Source of the DNA: a virus
DNA: 64,000 nt
IMG/VR virus record: IMGVR_UViG_3300042340_000379
Span: 62,001-126,000 of that record
Strand: one strand, 5' to 3'
Positions 16,539-24,794 of the stretch are shown here, one piece after another (the stretch's first letter is position 1; each line of letters starts with the position of its first letter). The notes beneath the pieces were generated by a model, which saw only the letters and a list, made by a program, of their open reading frames with translations, did not search any database and had not been told where the DNA came from. The translations under genes were made by a program, and so were the position numbers.

Positions 16539-18932
16539 ATGAGCCAAGCTATACAAGTTCCATATATTTCTCAAAAAGATATCCAGGAAGCATCTGTAGT
16601 CCATGAATTCCCAAAGTTTGGCCCTTTAGGCAGTGTTGTTGACTTGCGTACTTATCGACGTTGGTCAGATACAGACAACCGCCGCGAGAGTTTCTGGGAA
16701 CGGAATGCTCGCGTAGCTAACTATAATGCATCTCTTGCGTCAAAGCTCGATCGTCATGTAGAGCAAGATGCTAGAAAAGTATTTGATTTTATGAATCAAT
16801 TTCTAGCCTTTCCAAGTGGAAGAACAATGTGGGTTGGTGGAACAAAAGTCTCAGATGCCCACCCAGCTGCAAATTTCAATTGCAGTGCCCTCGCAATTAA
16901 CCGACTAGGTGCGTTTACAACCCTGTTTGAACTTCTTATGTTAGGAACAGGAGTCGGTTATAGAGTATTCTCTTCTGACATTAGCCAACTACCCAGCATA
17001 AAAGGGTACCCTAATTTGGTTCTTGAGGATTACGCTCCACTTAAAAAATCGAGCCGACAGCAAGAAACAACACAGCACCAAAACTCAGAAGAAGAAACAA
17101 TTTATGTGACTGTAGGGGACTCAAGGCGAGGCTGGATTCAGTCTGTTGAAATTCTACTCAATGTCTGGTTTGGAATTGATGAGAGTACAGAAAGGCCCAT
17201 TAAAAGAATCTCATTTAACCTAAATTCAATCAGACCCATGGGCGAGAGAATCCAAGGTTTTGGAGGAACTGCTTCCGGCCCAGAAGCTCTTGGAACTATT
17301 CTTACAAATATCCAAGATATTCTAAAAGAGTGCCCAACAAATAGACTCCGCAGTATTGACTGCATGGACATCTGTGACTGCATTGCTAAAGGCGTAGTTG
17401 CCGGTTCCTCACGGCGGTCAGCTCTGATCTGCCTATTTGAAGAAGGAGATGATTTGTGCGCCCACGCAAAACGGGGCCTATATAGCAATCCTGAAATGCA
17501 GAAGAAGCTGTATAGAAATCAATCTAATAACACAGAATGTGTTGGTAGTTCAAGGCTTCCAGCTTTTAGAGAGTTTCTAGAAAACAATCCTGACGCAGAC
17601 TGGTTCGATATAAAAAGTTTTATTGGGAAGCATCGCCCATCTATTGAATGGCTCAAAGATAGATTTGAAGTTGTAAAAGCAGAAGGAGAGCCTGGCTTTA
17701 ACAGCATTCTTATGATGGCAGCTAAGCGTTGGAAAGCAGTTAGAGAACACAGACCTGATTGCCCCGTAGAAGAAATCTGGGTTCGCTACTGTAATGTAGT
17801 CACAAACCCATGTCATGAGATTGTTTTATCAGCAGGGTACAGTGAAAAATTAGAGGACTGCGGAAAAGGAGTCTCCTTCTGTAACCTAACAACAATCCCT
17901 CTTCAAAATTACGTTGTAGATAAAAAGCTTCAAAAAGATCTTCTTAAAGAAGCAATCGAACTATGTGTTCGTATAGGGTTACGGCAAACCTGTGTCACCA
18001 TGCCAACTCAAGAACTCAACGAAACTCAAGCAGAAGAAAGGCTACTTGGAGTTAGCGCAACTGGCTGGAGAATGATGTTTGACCTCCTTGGCTGGACAAC
18101 AACATCAGGGGAAGTCAAAGATCTTCAAGCAGATATGAGAGCTTGGGCAAATAATGAAGCTACTCGGTATGCTTTAGAGTTGGGTGTTCCCAGGCCTCTG
18201 CTTGTCACATGTATTAAACCTGAAGGAACGTCTTCAAAAGTATTTGGCTCTACTGATGGTCTCCACTGGGATTGGGCAGAATACTATATTCGGCGCATTC
18301 AAATGTCTACAACTGATGCGTTAGCAAAAACTCTTAAAGCCCAGGGTTTCCCATGGAATCCTAAAGACTACGACATCAATTACCTAATTAAGCCTGAGAG
18401 TAAGCTAAACACTTGGCAAAAGATCGAAGTATTCAATGCGCTTTCTAACAAAGAAAAAGATGACATTTTTGAGCAATCAATGGCAGTTACATTTGATTTT
18501 CCGATTAAGTCACCAGCAAAGATAGCAAGTAGTTCTGTTTCTGCTATTGAGCAGCTAGAGAACATGCTCTCATTCTCAACTTGGTACACTGACCACATGC
18601 CATCCTCAACTATAACGGTGAAGGCTAATGAGTGGGATGGTGTAGCTAACTGGATTCACAACAATTGGACAGAGTACACGACCACGTCCATGTTCTCATA
18701 CTATAACGAGGCTCATCCTCTTCTACCGTATGAAGACATTACCAAGGAAGAGTACTACCAAATGCTGACTCAATTCAAGGAGAAATACAAACACCAATTC
18801 TCTGATGGACGAGTAACCTTTATGGTAGACGAAACACTGTTAGCCCAGAAAGAATACGAGGATGTTCTTAAAGGGCTAGACATTGATGAGTTATTAGATG
18901 CTGGGTGCTCTGTTGGATGTCCCATTCGATAA
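16539..18932 (+). CDS. nrdJ: Adenosylcobalamin-dependent (class II) ribonucleotide reductase
   Basis: Monomeric ribonucleoside-triphosphate reductase that makes dNTPs with a 5'-deoxyadenosyl radical from vitamin B12. Evidence: FPSGRTMWVGG, NFNCSALAI (substrate-site cysteine of the redox pair), GTGVGYRVF, the catalytic loop NPCHEIVL (about residue 424) and FCNLTTIPL, then TCIKPEGTSSKVFG, and a C-terminal redox pair in GCSVGCPIR. Length about 797 residues fits the Lactobacillus-type RTPR family. ATG at 16539 is preferred to 16524 because of a -10-like element directly upstream. It is followed by a hairpin terminator and then by a putative cobalamin adenosyltransferase gene that would provide its cofactor. 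Confidence 0.94.
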   Translation: MSQAIQVPYISQKDIQEASVVHEFPKFGPLGSVVDLRTYRRWSDTDNRRESFWERNARVANYNASLASKLDRHVEQDARKVFDFMNQFLAFPSGRTMWVGGTKVSDAHPAANFNCSALAINRLGAFTTLFELLMLGTGVGYRVFSSDISQLPSIKGYPNLVLEDYAPLKKSSRQQETTQHQNSEEETIYVTVGDSRRGWIQSVEILLNVWFGIDESTERPIKRISFNLNSIRPMGERIQGFGGTASGPEALGTILTNIQDILKECPTNRLRSIDCMDICDCIAKGVVAGSSRRSALICLFEEGDDLCAHAKRGLYSNPEMQKKLYRNQSNNTECVGSSRLPAFREFLENNPDADWFDIKSFIGKHRPSIEWLKDRFEVVKAEGEPGFNSILMMAAKRWKAVREHRPDCPVEEIWVRYCNVVTNPCHEIVLSAGYSEKLEDCGKGVSFCNLTTIPLQNYVVDKKLQKDLLKEAIELCVRIGLRQTCVTMPTQELNETQAEERLLGVSATGWRMMFDLLGWTTTSGEVKDLQADMRAWANNEATRYALELGVPRPLLVTCIKPEGTSSKVFGSTDGLHWDWAEYYIRRIQMSTTDALAKTLKAQGFPWNPKDYDINYLIKPESKLNTWQKIEVFNALSNKEKDDIFEQSMAVTFDFPIKSPAKIASSSVSAIEQLENMLSFSTWYTDHMPSSTITVKANEWDGVANWIHNNWTEYTTTSMFSYYNEAHPLLPYEDITKEEYYQMLTQFKEKYKHQFSDGRVTFMVDETLLAQKEYEDVLKGLDIDELLDAGCSVGCPIR

Positions 18933-18950
18933 AAGCTAGTTACACAAACT

Positions 18951-18994
18951 GGGAAGGAAGAACGTCTAAGCGAACTTTCCTTCCCATCCTTTTC
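18951..18994 (+). terminator. Hairpin terminator after nrdJ
   Basis: GGGAAGGAA (18951-18959) pairs with TTCCTTCCC (18977-18985), loop 17 bases, followed by ATCCTTTTCT. Moderate because the loop is long. Confidence 0.6.
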
Positions 18995-19031
18995 TACTGG
19001 GGAGCTACAAAATGGCACCCCAGTTTTCAAC

Positions 19032-19059
19032 TTCTCATAGTGGCCTACGACTATGAGAA
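19032..19059. repeat. Inverted repeat upstream of the PduO-like gene
   Basis: TTCTCATAGT (19032-19041) and ACTATGAGAA (19050-19059), 8-base loop. No T-tract on either strand, so it is more likely a leader RNA hairpin or protein site than a terminator; it lies 35 bases before the gene at 19095. Confidence 0.5.
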
Positions 19060-19094
19060 AAAATCCGTCCGAACATTTGCCCTAAGAGACTTTC

Positions 19095-19796
19095 ATGGAA
19101 TTAAGAGAATCAACCCCGCGTATCACATCAGGCTACTGCGAAGGATCTGGAAAGAAAAAGCCAGGTTACTCAGAAATTCTAAAGGGTGAGCAGCTTCCTA
19201 AATCCGACCCAGCTTGCAAGCTTCAGTCTCTCGGCTGGAAAGTCGCAATCCTTTCTGCCCGCTGTGTGGCTGAGATGCCAATACCAGATGCAGAAGCTAG
19301 TCACTTTCTAACTTGGATTAACAGCAACTTCTTCTCGCTAGGAGCATACGCTTTTAATAAAGGGAATACAGACCATAGAGTATTTCCCACTAACTGCGTA
19401 CAGCAACTGGAAGCCGAAGTTCAAAGAATGAAAACCTTCATTACTCGTGAGACAGGCCGAGCAGCAACAGACTTCATTAGACTCAAATCTTCTTATGGTC
19501 TTCTTGTAGAAGAAACCCAGCTAACCGTTAGGGAAACAGAGGCAGAGTTTGTAAGCTGGATGTACGACATCCGAATCGTGTCAGATTTTTACAGTCATCT
19601 AGATAAAGATAGTGAAAGCGCGTTTGTTCGCTACAAACGAATGCGAACCCTTGGTGACTTTCTAAACAGGCTGTCTACCTACCTGTTCTGGATGAATCAG
19701 TATCACGCTCTTCTATTTCAAATAGCTGAAGGACTTCCATTTGAGTACGCTGAGTGGAAATCGAATATTGAAGTCGGCCTTTTATTTCCTGAATAA
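19095..19796 (+). CDS. Divergent PduO-type cob(I)alamin adenosyltransferase-like protein
   Basis: 233 residues. Aligns by eye along the PduO family: N-terminal TPRITSGYCEGSGKKKPG and GEQLPKSDPACKLQSLG (family: TxTGDxGxT, then xKDDPRxxAxG); NSNFFSLGAYAFN (family: QxxLFxLGAxLA); VQQLEAEVQRMKTFITRETGRAATDFIRL (family: LExxIDxLxxxxxFILPGG, AaxLHxAR); and LGDFLNRLSTYLFWMNQY (family: YLNRLSDxLFxxARY). The RRAER helix is poorly conserved here (SSYGLLVEETQ), so ATP/cobalamin catalysis may be altered. The next gene after a B12-dependent reductase is exactly where a B12 adenosyltransferase would be useful. Assignment is inference from motif order and context. Confidence 0.5.
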   Translation: MELRESTPRITSGYCEGSGKKKPGYSEILKGEQLPKSDPACKLQSLGWKVAILSARCVAEMPIPDAEASHFLTWINSNFFSLGAYAFNKGNTDHRVFPTNCVQQLEAEVQRMKTFITRETGRAATDFIRLKSSYGLLVEETQLTVRETEAEFVSWMYDIRIVSDFYSHLDKDSESAFVRYKRMRTLGDFLNRLSTYLFWMNQYHALLFQIAEGLPFEYAEWKSNIEVGLLFPE

Positions 19797-19799
19797 CCT

Positions 19800-20015
19800 A
19801 TGCATTCACTAGAAATTGATATCTATGATGATGGTATTGACATCGGTTTTGCTGGATACAGCACTGCCTGTGTACCTGAATCAGCAGTTGTGTATATTGA
19901 AATGCGCAATGGCATCCCTTTTGTTTTGATATGGGCTGACATTAATCAAGAAGATCCAACTCATACTATCTCTCTTGAAAATGCTAAAGAGAGCATGCGA
20001 AAAAAGAAAGACTAA
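19800..20015 (+). CDS. Small hypothetical protein
   Basis: 71 residues, acidic N-terminal strand region (LEIDIYDDGIDIGFAGY) and a basic C-terminus (ESMRKKKD). Starts three bases after the previous stop. Not recognised. Confidence 0.6.
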   Translation: MHSLEIDIYDDGIDIGFAGYSTACVPESAVVYIEMRNGIPFVLIWADINQEDPTHTISLENAKESMRKKKD

Positions 20016-20032
20016 CTTCTAGTTGCCCACTT

Positions 20033-20071
20033 AACCCCCAAACCTCCACACTAGAATTAGCGTGGGGGTTT
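20033..20071 (+). terminator. Hairpin before the GGDEF-EAL gene
   Basis: AACCCCCA (20033-20040) pairs with TGGGGGTT (20063-20070). It ends seven bases before the ATG at 20078, so it may terminate the upstream operon or act as an attenuator on the c-di-GMP gene; the T-tract is short. Confidence 0.55.
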
Positions 20072-20077
20072 AACTAT

Positions 20078-21697
20078 ATGCCAGACACATCTTGGGACGC
20101 TATCTTCAACGCGACTCATACCATTCTTATTTCAGAATCAGGGAGAATCACCAAAAGCTCTCAAGGATTCGCTAATCTTCTAGGCTACACTCAATCAGCC
20201 TTAGAAGAAATGAACTATCGCAACATTGTCCATCTTGCTGATCGCGATCAAGATGAAGCTTTGTTTAAGGATCTTTTTAACGGAAACCAAACTCATTTTA
20301 ATTCCGAAGAGCGCTACATCCATAAAGAGGGATATACCATTTGGGTTCATATCATTAGCACTCTCTATGTTGAAGATGGGGCTAGGTTTATTGTAACTGT
20401 CCATGACATCACTACTCAAAAAGAGAAAGAGCTGTGTGTAGAACATTTATCTACACACGATGGTTTAACAAATCTCTACAACCGAGCCTTTTTCACAGAA
20501 TCCCTAAAGCAGACAATTGTAAAATGCTCGCGCTATTCTTGTGAAGACTATCTGTTCTACCTAGATATCAACACGTTTAAGCAAATTAATGACGACTATG
20601 GCCAAGAGGTCGGTGACCTCTGCTTAAAAATTATTGCCTCTAGGTTAACAAGTATATTTAGAAATACAGATGAAATCTTTAGAGTGAGCGGCGATGAGTT
20701 TGCCATCATTGTTCATAACGTCCAGAGTGAAGAAGCGCTTACGTACCTAATCTCAAGAATACAAAAAGAGCTTGATAAACCCATTCTCTCTGTAGCCAAC
20801 AACTTAACTGTTTCAATAACTCTGTCTCTCAGTCTGGGTGTGTGCAAACTAACTCATATATCCTCTCCATCAGATGCTCTCGCCATTGTTCAAAGATCTC
20901 TTCAGAAATCTAAAGCTGCGGAAGGGCAAACTATAGAGTGGGCATCATCTAAAGAAATCTATGAAGAGATAGAACTTGAACGGGAGATCCGTCAAGCAAT
21001 CCTCAAAGAAGACTTTGTTGTTTATTATCAGCCAATCAGAAATCTAAGTGACATGTCTCTCGCGGGGCATGAAGCGCTGCTCAGATGGCCTAAGAAAAAC
21101 ATATCCCCGATTACTATCTTAGAGATAGCCGAAAAGCTCAATCTAGTAGAACAACTTGAATGGAACTTATTTAAAAAGATTTTGAAGGTTGCTTCTTCTG
21201 AAGGGCTAGCCAAAAGATGGATTTCTGTTAATCTAAATTCACTGCTGCACGCTAAAAACTTTCGGGCAGAACTTACCCAACTTCTAAAAGACTACGATGT
21301 AAATCGAGACAGTATTGCGTTCGAGGTTATTGAAACTATCCGGCATAGCGACCCGGTTGTGCGCCTTTTAATAGACATTCAAAATGACGGCCACTCTCTT
21401 AAGCTAGATGACTTTGCACGCGATTATGCCTCGTTTGTATGGTTAAAGACACTCCCTCTAGATAGCGTAAAAATTGACCGTGAGTTTATCCACGGTATTG
21501 CTAAGGATAAACACAAAAAGCTGCAAGCTATCACCAGCGCTATGATTGATGTCTGCCACTCTCTTGGAATAAAGGTTGTCGCGGAAGGAATTCAAAGAGC
21601 TGATGATCTTGAGTGGCTAAAGCTAGCGGGCTGCGATCAAGGGCAGGGATTTCACCCATCTTTAGGAATACCTAGTAAAGATTTGCAGAAAAGATAG
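20078..21697 (+). CDS. PAS-GGDEF-EAL cyclic-di-GMP protein
   Basis: Bifunctional second-messenger enzyme, rare in phages. PAS-like sensor at about 1-115 (SESGRITKSSQGFANLLGY, HIISTLYVEDGARFIVTVHDIT). GGDEF domain at about 125-290: LDINTFKQINDDYGQEVGD for nucleotide binding, active loop SGDEF, and an RNTD placed five residues before it, matching the inhibitory RxxD site. EAL domain at about 300-535: EALLRW, VNLN, FEVIET, KLDDFA, VKID, VAEGI and GQGF, so the metal and catalytic residues of a phosphodiesterase are all in place (DDFA instead of the usual DDFG). No membrane segments, so cytosolic. It would set host c-di-GMP level during infection; direction of the net activity cannot be read from sequence. 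Confidence 0.93.
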   Translation: MPDTSWDAIFNATHTILISESGRITKSSQGFANLLGYTQSALEEMNYRNIVHLADRDQDEALFKDLFNGNQTHFNSEERYIHKEGYTIWVHIISTLYVEDGARFIVTVHDITTQKEKELCVEHLSTHDGLTNLYNRAFFTESLKQTIVKCSRYSCEDYLFYLDINTFKQINDDYGQEVGDLCLKIIASRLTSIFRNTDEIFRVSGDEFAIIVHNVQSEEALTYLISRIQKELDKPILSVANNLTVSITLSLSLGVCKLTHISSPSDALAIVQRSLQKSKAAEGQTIEWASSKEIYEEIELEREIRQAILKEDFVVYYQPIRNLSDMSLAGHEALLRWPKKNISPITILEIAEKLNLVEQLEWNLFKKILKVASSEGLAKRWISVNLNSLLHAKNFRAELTQLLKDYDVNRDSIAFEVIETIRHSDPVVRLLIDIQNDGHSLKLDDFARDYASFVWLKTLPLDSVKIDREFIHGIAKDKHKKLQAITSAMIDVCHSLGIKVVAEGIQRADDLEWLKLAGCDQGQGFHPSLGIPSKDLQKR

Positions 21698-21734
21698 AAG
21701 CTGTTAGTATAAAAGTAATTAATAGCTTGAGTTT

Positions 21735-22115
21735 ATGGTTGCTCTTAGAAATGCTCCTCCTTTCCGCCAGTCGTCTACACCACGTCCTGCCTACAAAACA
21801 TACTCCCCAACGGCTCGCCTCCAACCTCGGCAGATGGCCCCAAGGAAACAGCAAAACTTGCTGATTTATTCCCTTGTCTGGGGATTTGCTTTTTACCTAG
21901 TGACATCCACCGCATATAGCCTAGCTCTTGGCAAACTCGAGCCTATCTACTTTATGGGATTGATAGCCGTGGCGCTAATTATGGTAATCAACGCATTTGG
22001 GGAGCAGCTTGGCTTGTCGTTATGGTTTAGAATATTAGCTAGCTTCGCGATGGGCTGGCTGATTCCGACCTTTATGAGCGGGCTTTACTTTTTTCAAAAC
22101 CACATCGCGATGTAA
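21735..22115 (+). CDS. Small membrane protein, three transmembrane segments
   Basis: 126 residues. The first 40 residues are polar and basic (RPAYKTYSPTARLQPRQ), followed by three hydrophobic stretches at about 42-65, 71-90 and 95-120. This could be a holin or a membrane-modifying protein; there is no decisive motif. An imperfect hairpin (AAGCTGTTA ... TAATAGCTT) lies between this gene and the upstream one at 21698-21727. Confidence 0.65.
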   Translation: MVALRNAPPFRQSSTPRPAYKTYSPTARLQPRQMAPRKQQNLLIYSLVWGFAFYLVTSTAYSLALGKLEPIYFMGLIAVALIMVINAFGEQLGLSLWFRILASFAMGWLIPTFMSGLYFFQNHIAM

Positions 22116-22125
22116 TCCTGTTAAC

Positions 22126-22140
22126 TTTGTATAGTACAAA
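22126..22140. promoter_or_regulatory. Palindromic operator candidate TTTGTA-N3-TACAAA (copy 3)
   Basis: Perfect palindrome, spacer TAG, ending three bases before the MazG-like ATG at 22144. It covers the normal ribosome binding site position, so a bound repressor (or the RNA hairpin) would directly control this gene. Confidence 0.65.
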
Positions 22141-22143
22141 AAC

Positions 22144-23037
22144 ATGACCCGACCCTTAGATCAAATCGTGGCCGCTGTTCAGGCCGAGCAGTCGATCACC
22201 TGGCACGAATTCTGTCTCGCCGCTAACCGCACCGCCAGCAAAGAGAAATTCCCTTCTGGGTATCCCGCTGACCTTGCTGTCAGCGTTATGGGGCAGTTTA
22301 CCTATATTGGCCAAGAGCTAGATAAACTCAAAAAGGCATTGTTCTATGGAAAGAGTATGCCAGAACTTGTCGCAGCGCATCGCGTAACTATTGGAGAATC
22401 AGACCAGTACTCAGGCGAAGACTGGCCTGATAATATCTCACCTGACATTATTCACTGGATTTTGGGTGAGGCCACTGAGTCTGTTGAGCTAGTTGAAGCA
22501 CTAATCAAAGGGATGGTTGATGGTGAATCCCTTGATGCCATCAATCTTATGGAAGAAGAGGGTGACGGGCACTGGTACCGCGCTCTTCCTTACATTCACG
22601 CATTGGAAACAAAAGGCTTTGACCCAGAAGAACGCAAACAGCTAGTCTGGCGCAAAGTTCTCCTCAAGCTCATCACTCGCTACGGCGATAAGTTTAGCGC
22701 TACCGCTGCAATCGAACGGAATACTAACCTAGAGCGCGAAGTTCTAGAGGCGGGCATTGTTATGCCTAACGGAGAAATCAATTCCGCGATCGAGCAGCAA
22801 ATCATTCTCACCTCAGAACCTGATTTGGAAACTGCCCGCCAGGCACTCTCCGCTCTAGCTCGAGCAGAGCAGCAACTGCAAGACGCTCACACTGAGATCC
22901 TGACAGAAGCCGAGCAATACCTAAACATACTTTTGCTTCAGCATGTACTTCCCAGCACGATCGCTGAAATGGAAATGCCAGTTTTAATAAAGCAGCAAGT
23001 ACTAAAAATGGTACAAGCAGCCTCGACTACAAACTAA
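22144..23037 (+). CDS. MazG-like NTP pyrophosphohydrolase
   Basis: All-alpha nucleotide pyrophosphatase that hydrolyses (d)NTPs or ppGpp-like nucleotides; phage MazG proteins are thought to tune the nucleotide pool during infection. The signature ExxE...ExxD appears as GEATESVELVEAL followed about 25 residues later by NLMEEEGDGHWY, then LITRYGDKFSATAAIERN, the K/R-R-Y-x-x-F helix of the family. N- and C-terminal extensions of about 100 residues each are unassigned; 297 residues is long for a single-domain MazG. The gene has the palindromic operator candidate at its start. Confidence 0.78.
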   Translation: MTRPLDQIVAAVQAEQSITWHEFCLAANRTASKEKFPSGYPADLAVSVMGQFTYIGQELDKLKKALFYGKSMPELVAAHRVTIGESDQYSGEDWPDNISPDIIHWILGEATESVELVEALIKGMVDGESLDAINLMEEEGDGHWYRALPYIHALETKGFDPEERKQLVWRKVLLKLITRYGDKFSATAAIERNTNLEREVLEAGIVMPNGEINSAIEQQIILTSEPDLETARQALSALARAEQQLQDAHTEILTEAEQYLNILLLQHVLPSTIAEMEMPVLIKQQVLKMVQAASTTN

Positions 23038-23058
23038 TTCGGGTAATAAGCTAAAATG

Positions 23059-23083
23059 GGCCTAGCTAGTAAACTAGGCCTTT
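23059..23083 (+). terminator. Hairpin in the nblA leader
   Basis: GGCCTAG (23059-23065), loop CTAGTAAA, CTAGGCC (23074-23080), then TTT. It stands between the mazG-like stop and the nblA ribosome binding site (GGAGA). Short T-tract, so it may be a weak terminator or an mRNA 5' stabilising hairpin. Confidence 0.55.
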
Positions 23084-23102
23084 GCCGTATCTGGAGATAA
23101 AA

Positions 23103-23309
23103 ATGTCAGATCAATCACAACCCGTACAACTCTCTTTGGAACAACAGTTTAGTCTGCGATCGTTTGAAGCTCAAGTTAACCGCATGAATCTTGAGCAGGC
23201 CCAGCAGTTTCTAGTCATGCTCTACGAGCAGATGATGTACAGAGAAAATACGTATAAGTCCTTAATCAAATCAGATCTACTAGGCATAAGCCGACCAATG
23301 TACCCATGA
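23103..23309 (+). CDS. nblA: NblA phycobilisome degradation protein
   Basis: 68 residues from the ATG at 23103, with GGAGATAAAA just upstream; a TTG seven codons earlier is rejected. The sequence has the NblA family core: LSLEQQFSLRSFEAQVNRMN, then QAQQFLVMLYEQMMYRE and YKSLIKSDLLG. NblA is a small helical adaptor that brings phycobiliproteins to the Clp protease so that phycobilisomes are dismantled. Phage-borne nblA is known from freshwater cyanophages; it would release amino acids and reduce light harvesting in the host. Its presence is the best host indicator in the window. Confidence 0.92.
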   Translation: MSDQSQPVQLSLEQQFSLRSFEAQVNRMNLEQAQQFLVMLYEQMMYRENTYKSLIKSDLLGISRPMYP

Positions 23310-23548
23310 AACAAACAGGCACATTACTTAAAGACAAAGGAATCTTATTTCTTGTTACGGAAGAAGGCAAGTTCAAGATCAACTCTATGGACGCGCCCAA
23401 GTTTGAAAGATATCCTGACGGAACGCCAATGGAAGGAAATATCAGGAACGATTATCCTCCTGACCAACTAGTCAAACTTAAATGGGACTATCAGGGCACC
23501 GTGCATCCAAGCCACATTCGAGTCATCAAACAAGCCGTCGCTCAATAA
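23306..23548 (+). CDS. Small hypothetical protein after nblA
   Basis: 80 residues, strand-rich (GILFLVTEEGKFKIN, VKLKWDYQGTVHPSHIRVI), resembling a small beta-barrel. Four-base ATGA overlap with nblA, so co-expressed. Function unknown. Confidence 0.65.
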   Translation: MKQTGTLLKDKGILFLVTEEGKFKINSMDAPKFERYPDGTPMEGNIRNDYPPDQLVKLKWDYQGTVHPSHIRVIKQAVAQ

Positions 23549-23554
23549 GCTATC

Positions 23555-23752
23555 ATGACGTTAAAAGTCAAATGAGTTCGTTCAAGCGCAAACGGAACTC
23601 TAATTCCCTACTATCAGGAAAAAGTTGGTGACTTATGGTCAAAATATACCAGCCACCCTCAACGTAAACCAGACATTCCCGGCCACTCCCTAGGAATGGA
23701 AACGTTTAAACATTTGTTAAGTCTTGGGGCCGAGGTAGTTAAAGATGGCTAG
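23555..23752 (+). pseudogene. Reading frame broken by an early in-frame TGA
   Basis: From the ATG at 23555 the frame gives six codons, a TGA at 23573-23575, and then a further 58 open codons (ending LSLGAEVVKDG) to a TAG at 23750-23752. The post-TGA part reads like a real protein (PYYQEKVGDLWSKY, GHSLGMETFKHLL), and its stop overlaps the next ATG (23745) by eight bases as expected of a coupled phage gene. No alternative ATG, GTG or TTG start exists early in the open part. Either a nonsense-mutated gene or a recoded stop. Confidence 0.45.
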
Positions 23753-23945
23753 ATCTAAAACAATTCGCCCGGTTGGATTTAAGCTGACCTTTCACGCGGG
23801 CCAGTGGTACGGCTTCAACTGGAAGGGCGGATTGTTTGTCGGCCTTGTTGGTATTTCATTAACAAGAGAAAATGCTCTATCAAAATCTAAGAGTAGCCTC
23901 CGCCGTTCTAACAACGATGGGCTTTGCTTTCGGCCTAAGCGATAG
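23745..23945 (+). CDS. Small hypothetical protein
   Basis: 66 residues; basic start, then WYGFNWKGGLFVGLVGISL, a single weak hydrophobic stretch. The last 25 codons overlap the next gene in another frame, so the C-terminus is less certain. Not recognised. Confidence 0.45.
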   Translation: MARSKTIRPVGFKLTFHAGQWYGFNWKGGLFVGLVGISLTRENALSKSKSSLRRSNNDGLCFRPKR

Positions 23946-24126
23946 AATTAGCGCTTATAATCAAAGTCGAGACCCGGTAGAGTTCTCGTTAATATTCATC
24001 GCGCTCGCTTTCGCTGTGAACATTTCGATTAACTATCCTTGGGAACGATTTCAATCTACTTATAAACTCATTACACAATTATGTCTGACAAAGAAACTCG
24101 ATACGAACATTCGTCCTACGGATTAA
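23872..24126 (+). CDS. Small membrane protein, two transmembrane segments
   Basis: 84 residues with hydrophobic stretches at about 8-23 (VASAVLTTMGFAFGLS) and 37-54 (FSLIFIALAFAVNISINY). It overlaps both neighbours in other frames (74 and 46 bases), more than is usual here, so its ends are uncertain. Confidence 0.5.
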   Translation: MLYQNLRVASAVLTTMGFAFGLSDRISAYNQSRDPVEFSLIFIALAFAVNISINYPWERFQSTYKLITQLCLTKKLDTNIRPTD

Positions 24127-24794
24127 TTAGCTTCAGCCGGTTTAATGGCGTAACCAACTTCTTTGGCGTCGAGCCCACCCTCAGTGGTGGGATTTCAATG
24201 ACTATCCACGCCGCTGAAGTTAACCATGACCTAAACCGTGATTGGTATTTTGGAAGATCGCGGCTTGTTGAAATTGAGATGAGCGCTCATCAATTTGCTG
24301 AACTCATCACAAATATGAATCGCGGGCCGGGTATTCCCTGCACAATCAAGCACATCGCGGGGCATGACATAGAAAAGTATGTCCCAATGCCTACCGTTAG
24401 AGAAAAGTTTGACGAAAATTTAACGGATAGTCTTTCTGAGCTTGAACGTAGGGCCGCAGCTCTTCATCAAGAAATTGCCGACCTCAAAAATGATAAAGGT
24501 AAAGCCGGTAAAAAAGATCTGGAAGTTCTTACTGGAAAAGCAGAGATGTTACTCAGGCAAATTAAGAGCAACCTGCCCTTCCTGACGCAATCGTTCTCAG
24601 AACAGCTGGACAACCAAGTGCTTAAAGCAAAGGTTGAGTTTACAGCCTATGTTGATAGTCAAGTCTACGCTCATGGGCTTGACGCCCTGGGAATTCAAGC
24701 AACCCTACCCGCCGCTGAAGAAAGTCCCGAGCAGGTTGACACTCCCCGACCTGAAGGTGCGGGGATTCTTGGTTCACTGACCGGACTTAACTAA
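24081..24794 (+). CDS. Hypothetical phage protein with an insertion-element-derived C-terminus
   Basis: 237 residues as it stands. The first 218 codons form a helical protein (SAHQFAELITNMNRGPGIPC, ERRAAALHQEIADLKNDKG). From 24736 on, the DNA is the right end of a TnpB element inserted on the opposite strand, so the last 19 residues (VDTPRPEGAGILGSLTGLN) are encoded by the element. Removing the element 24736-26045 joins codon 218 plus one base to ACCCAGTTTTTTGA and gives a short natural end, ...SPEQDPVF, stop. Function unknown. Confidence 0.75.
   Translation: MSDKETRYEHSSYGLISFSRFNGVTNFFGVEPTLSGGISMTIHAAEVNHDLNRDWYFGRSRLVEIEMSAHQFAELITNMNRGPGIPCTIKHIAGHDIEKYVPMPTVREKFDENLTDSLSELERRAAALHQEIADLKNDKGKAGKKDLEVLTGKAEMLLRQIKSNLPFLTQSFSEQLDNQVLKAKVEFTAYVDSQVYAHGLDALGIQATLPAAEESPEQVDTPRPEGAGILGSLTGLN

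Noticed and set aside
18905-19189. Plus-strand open frame of 94 codons after nrdJ
   Set aside because: Overlaps the nrdJ end and the better-supported PduO-like gene, covers the terminator hairpin, and has no recognisable features.
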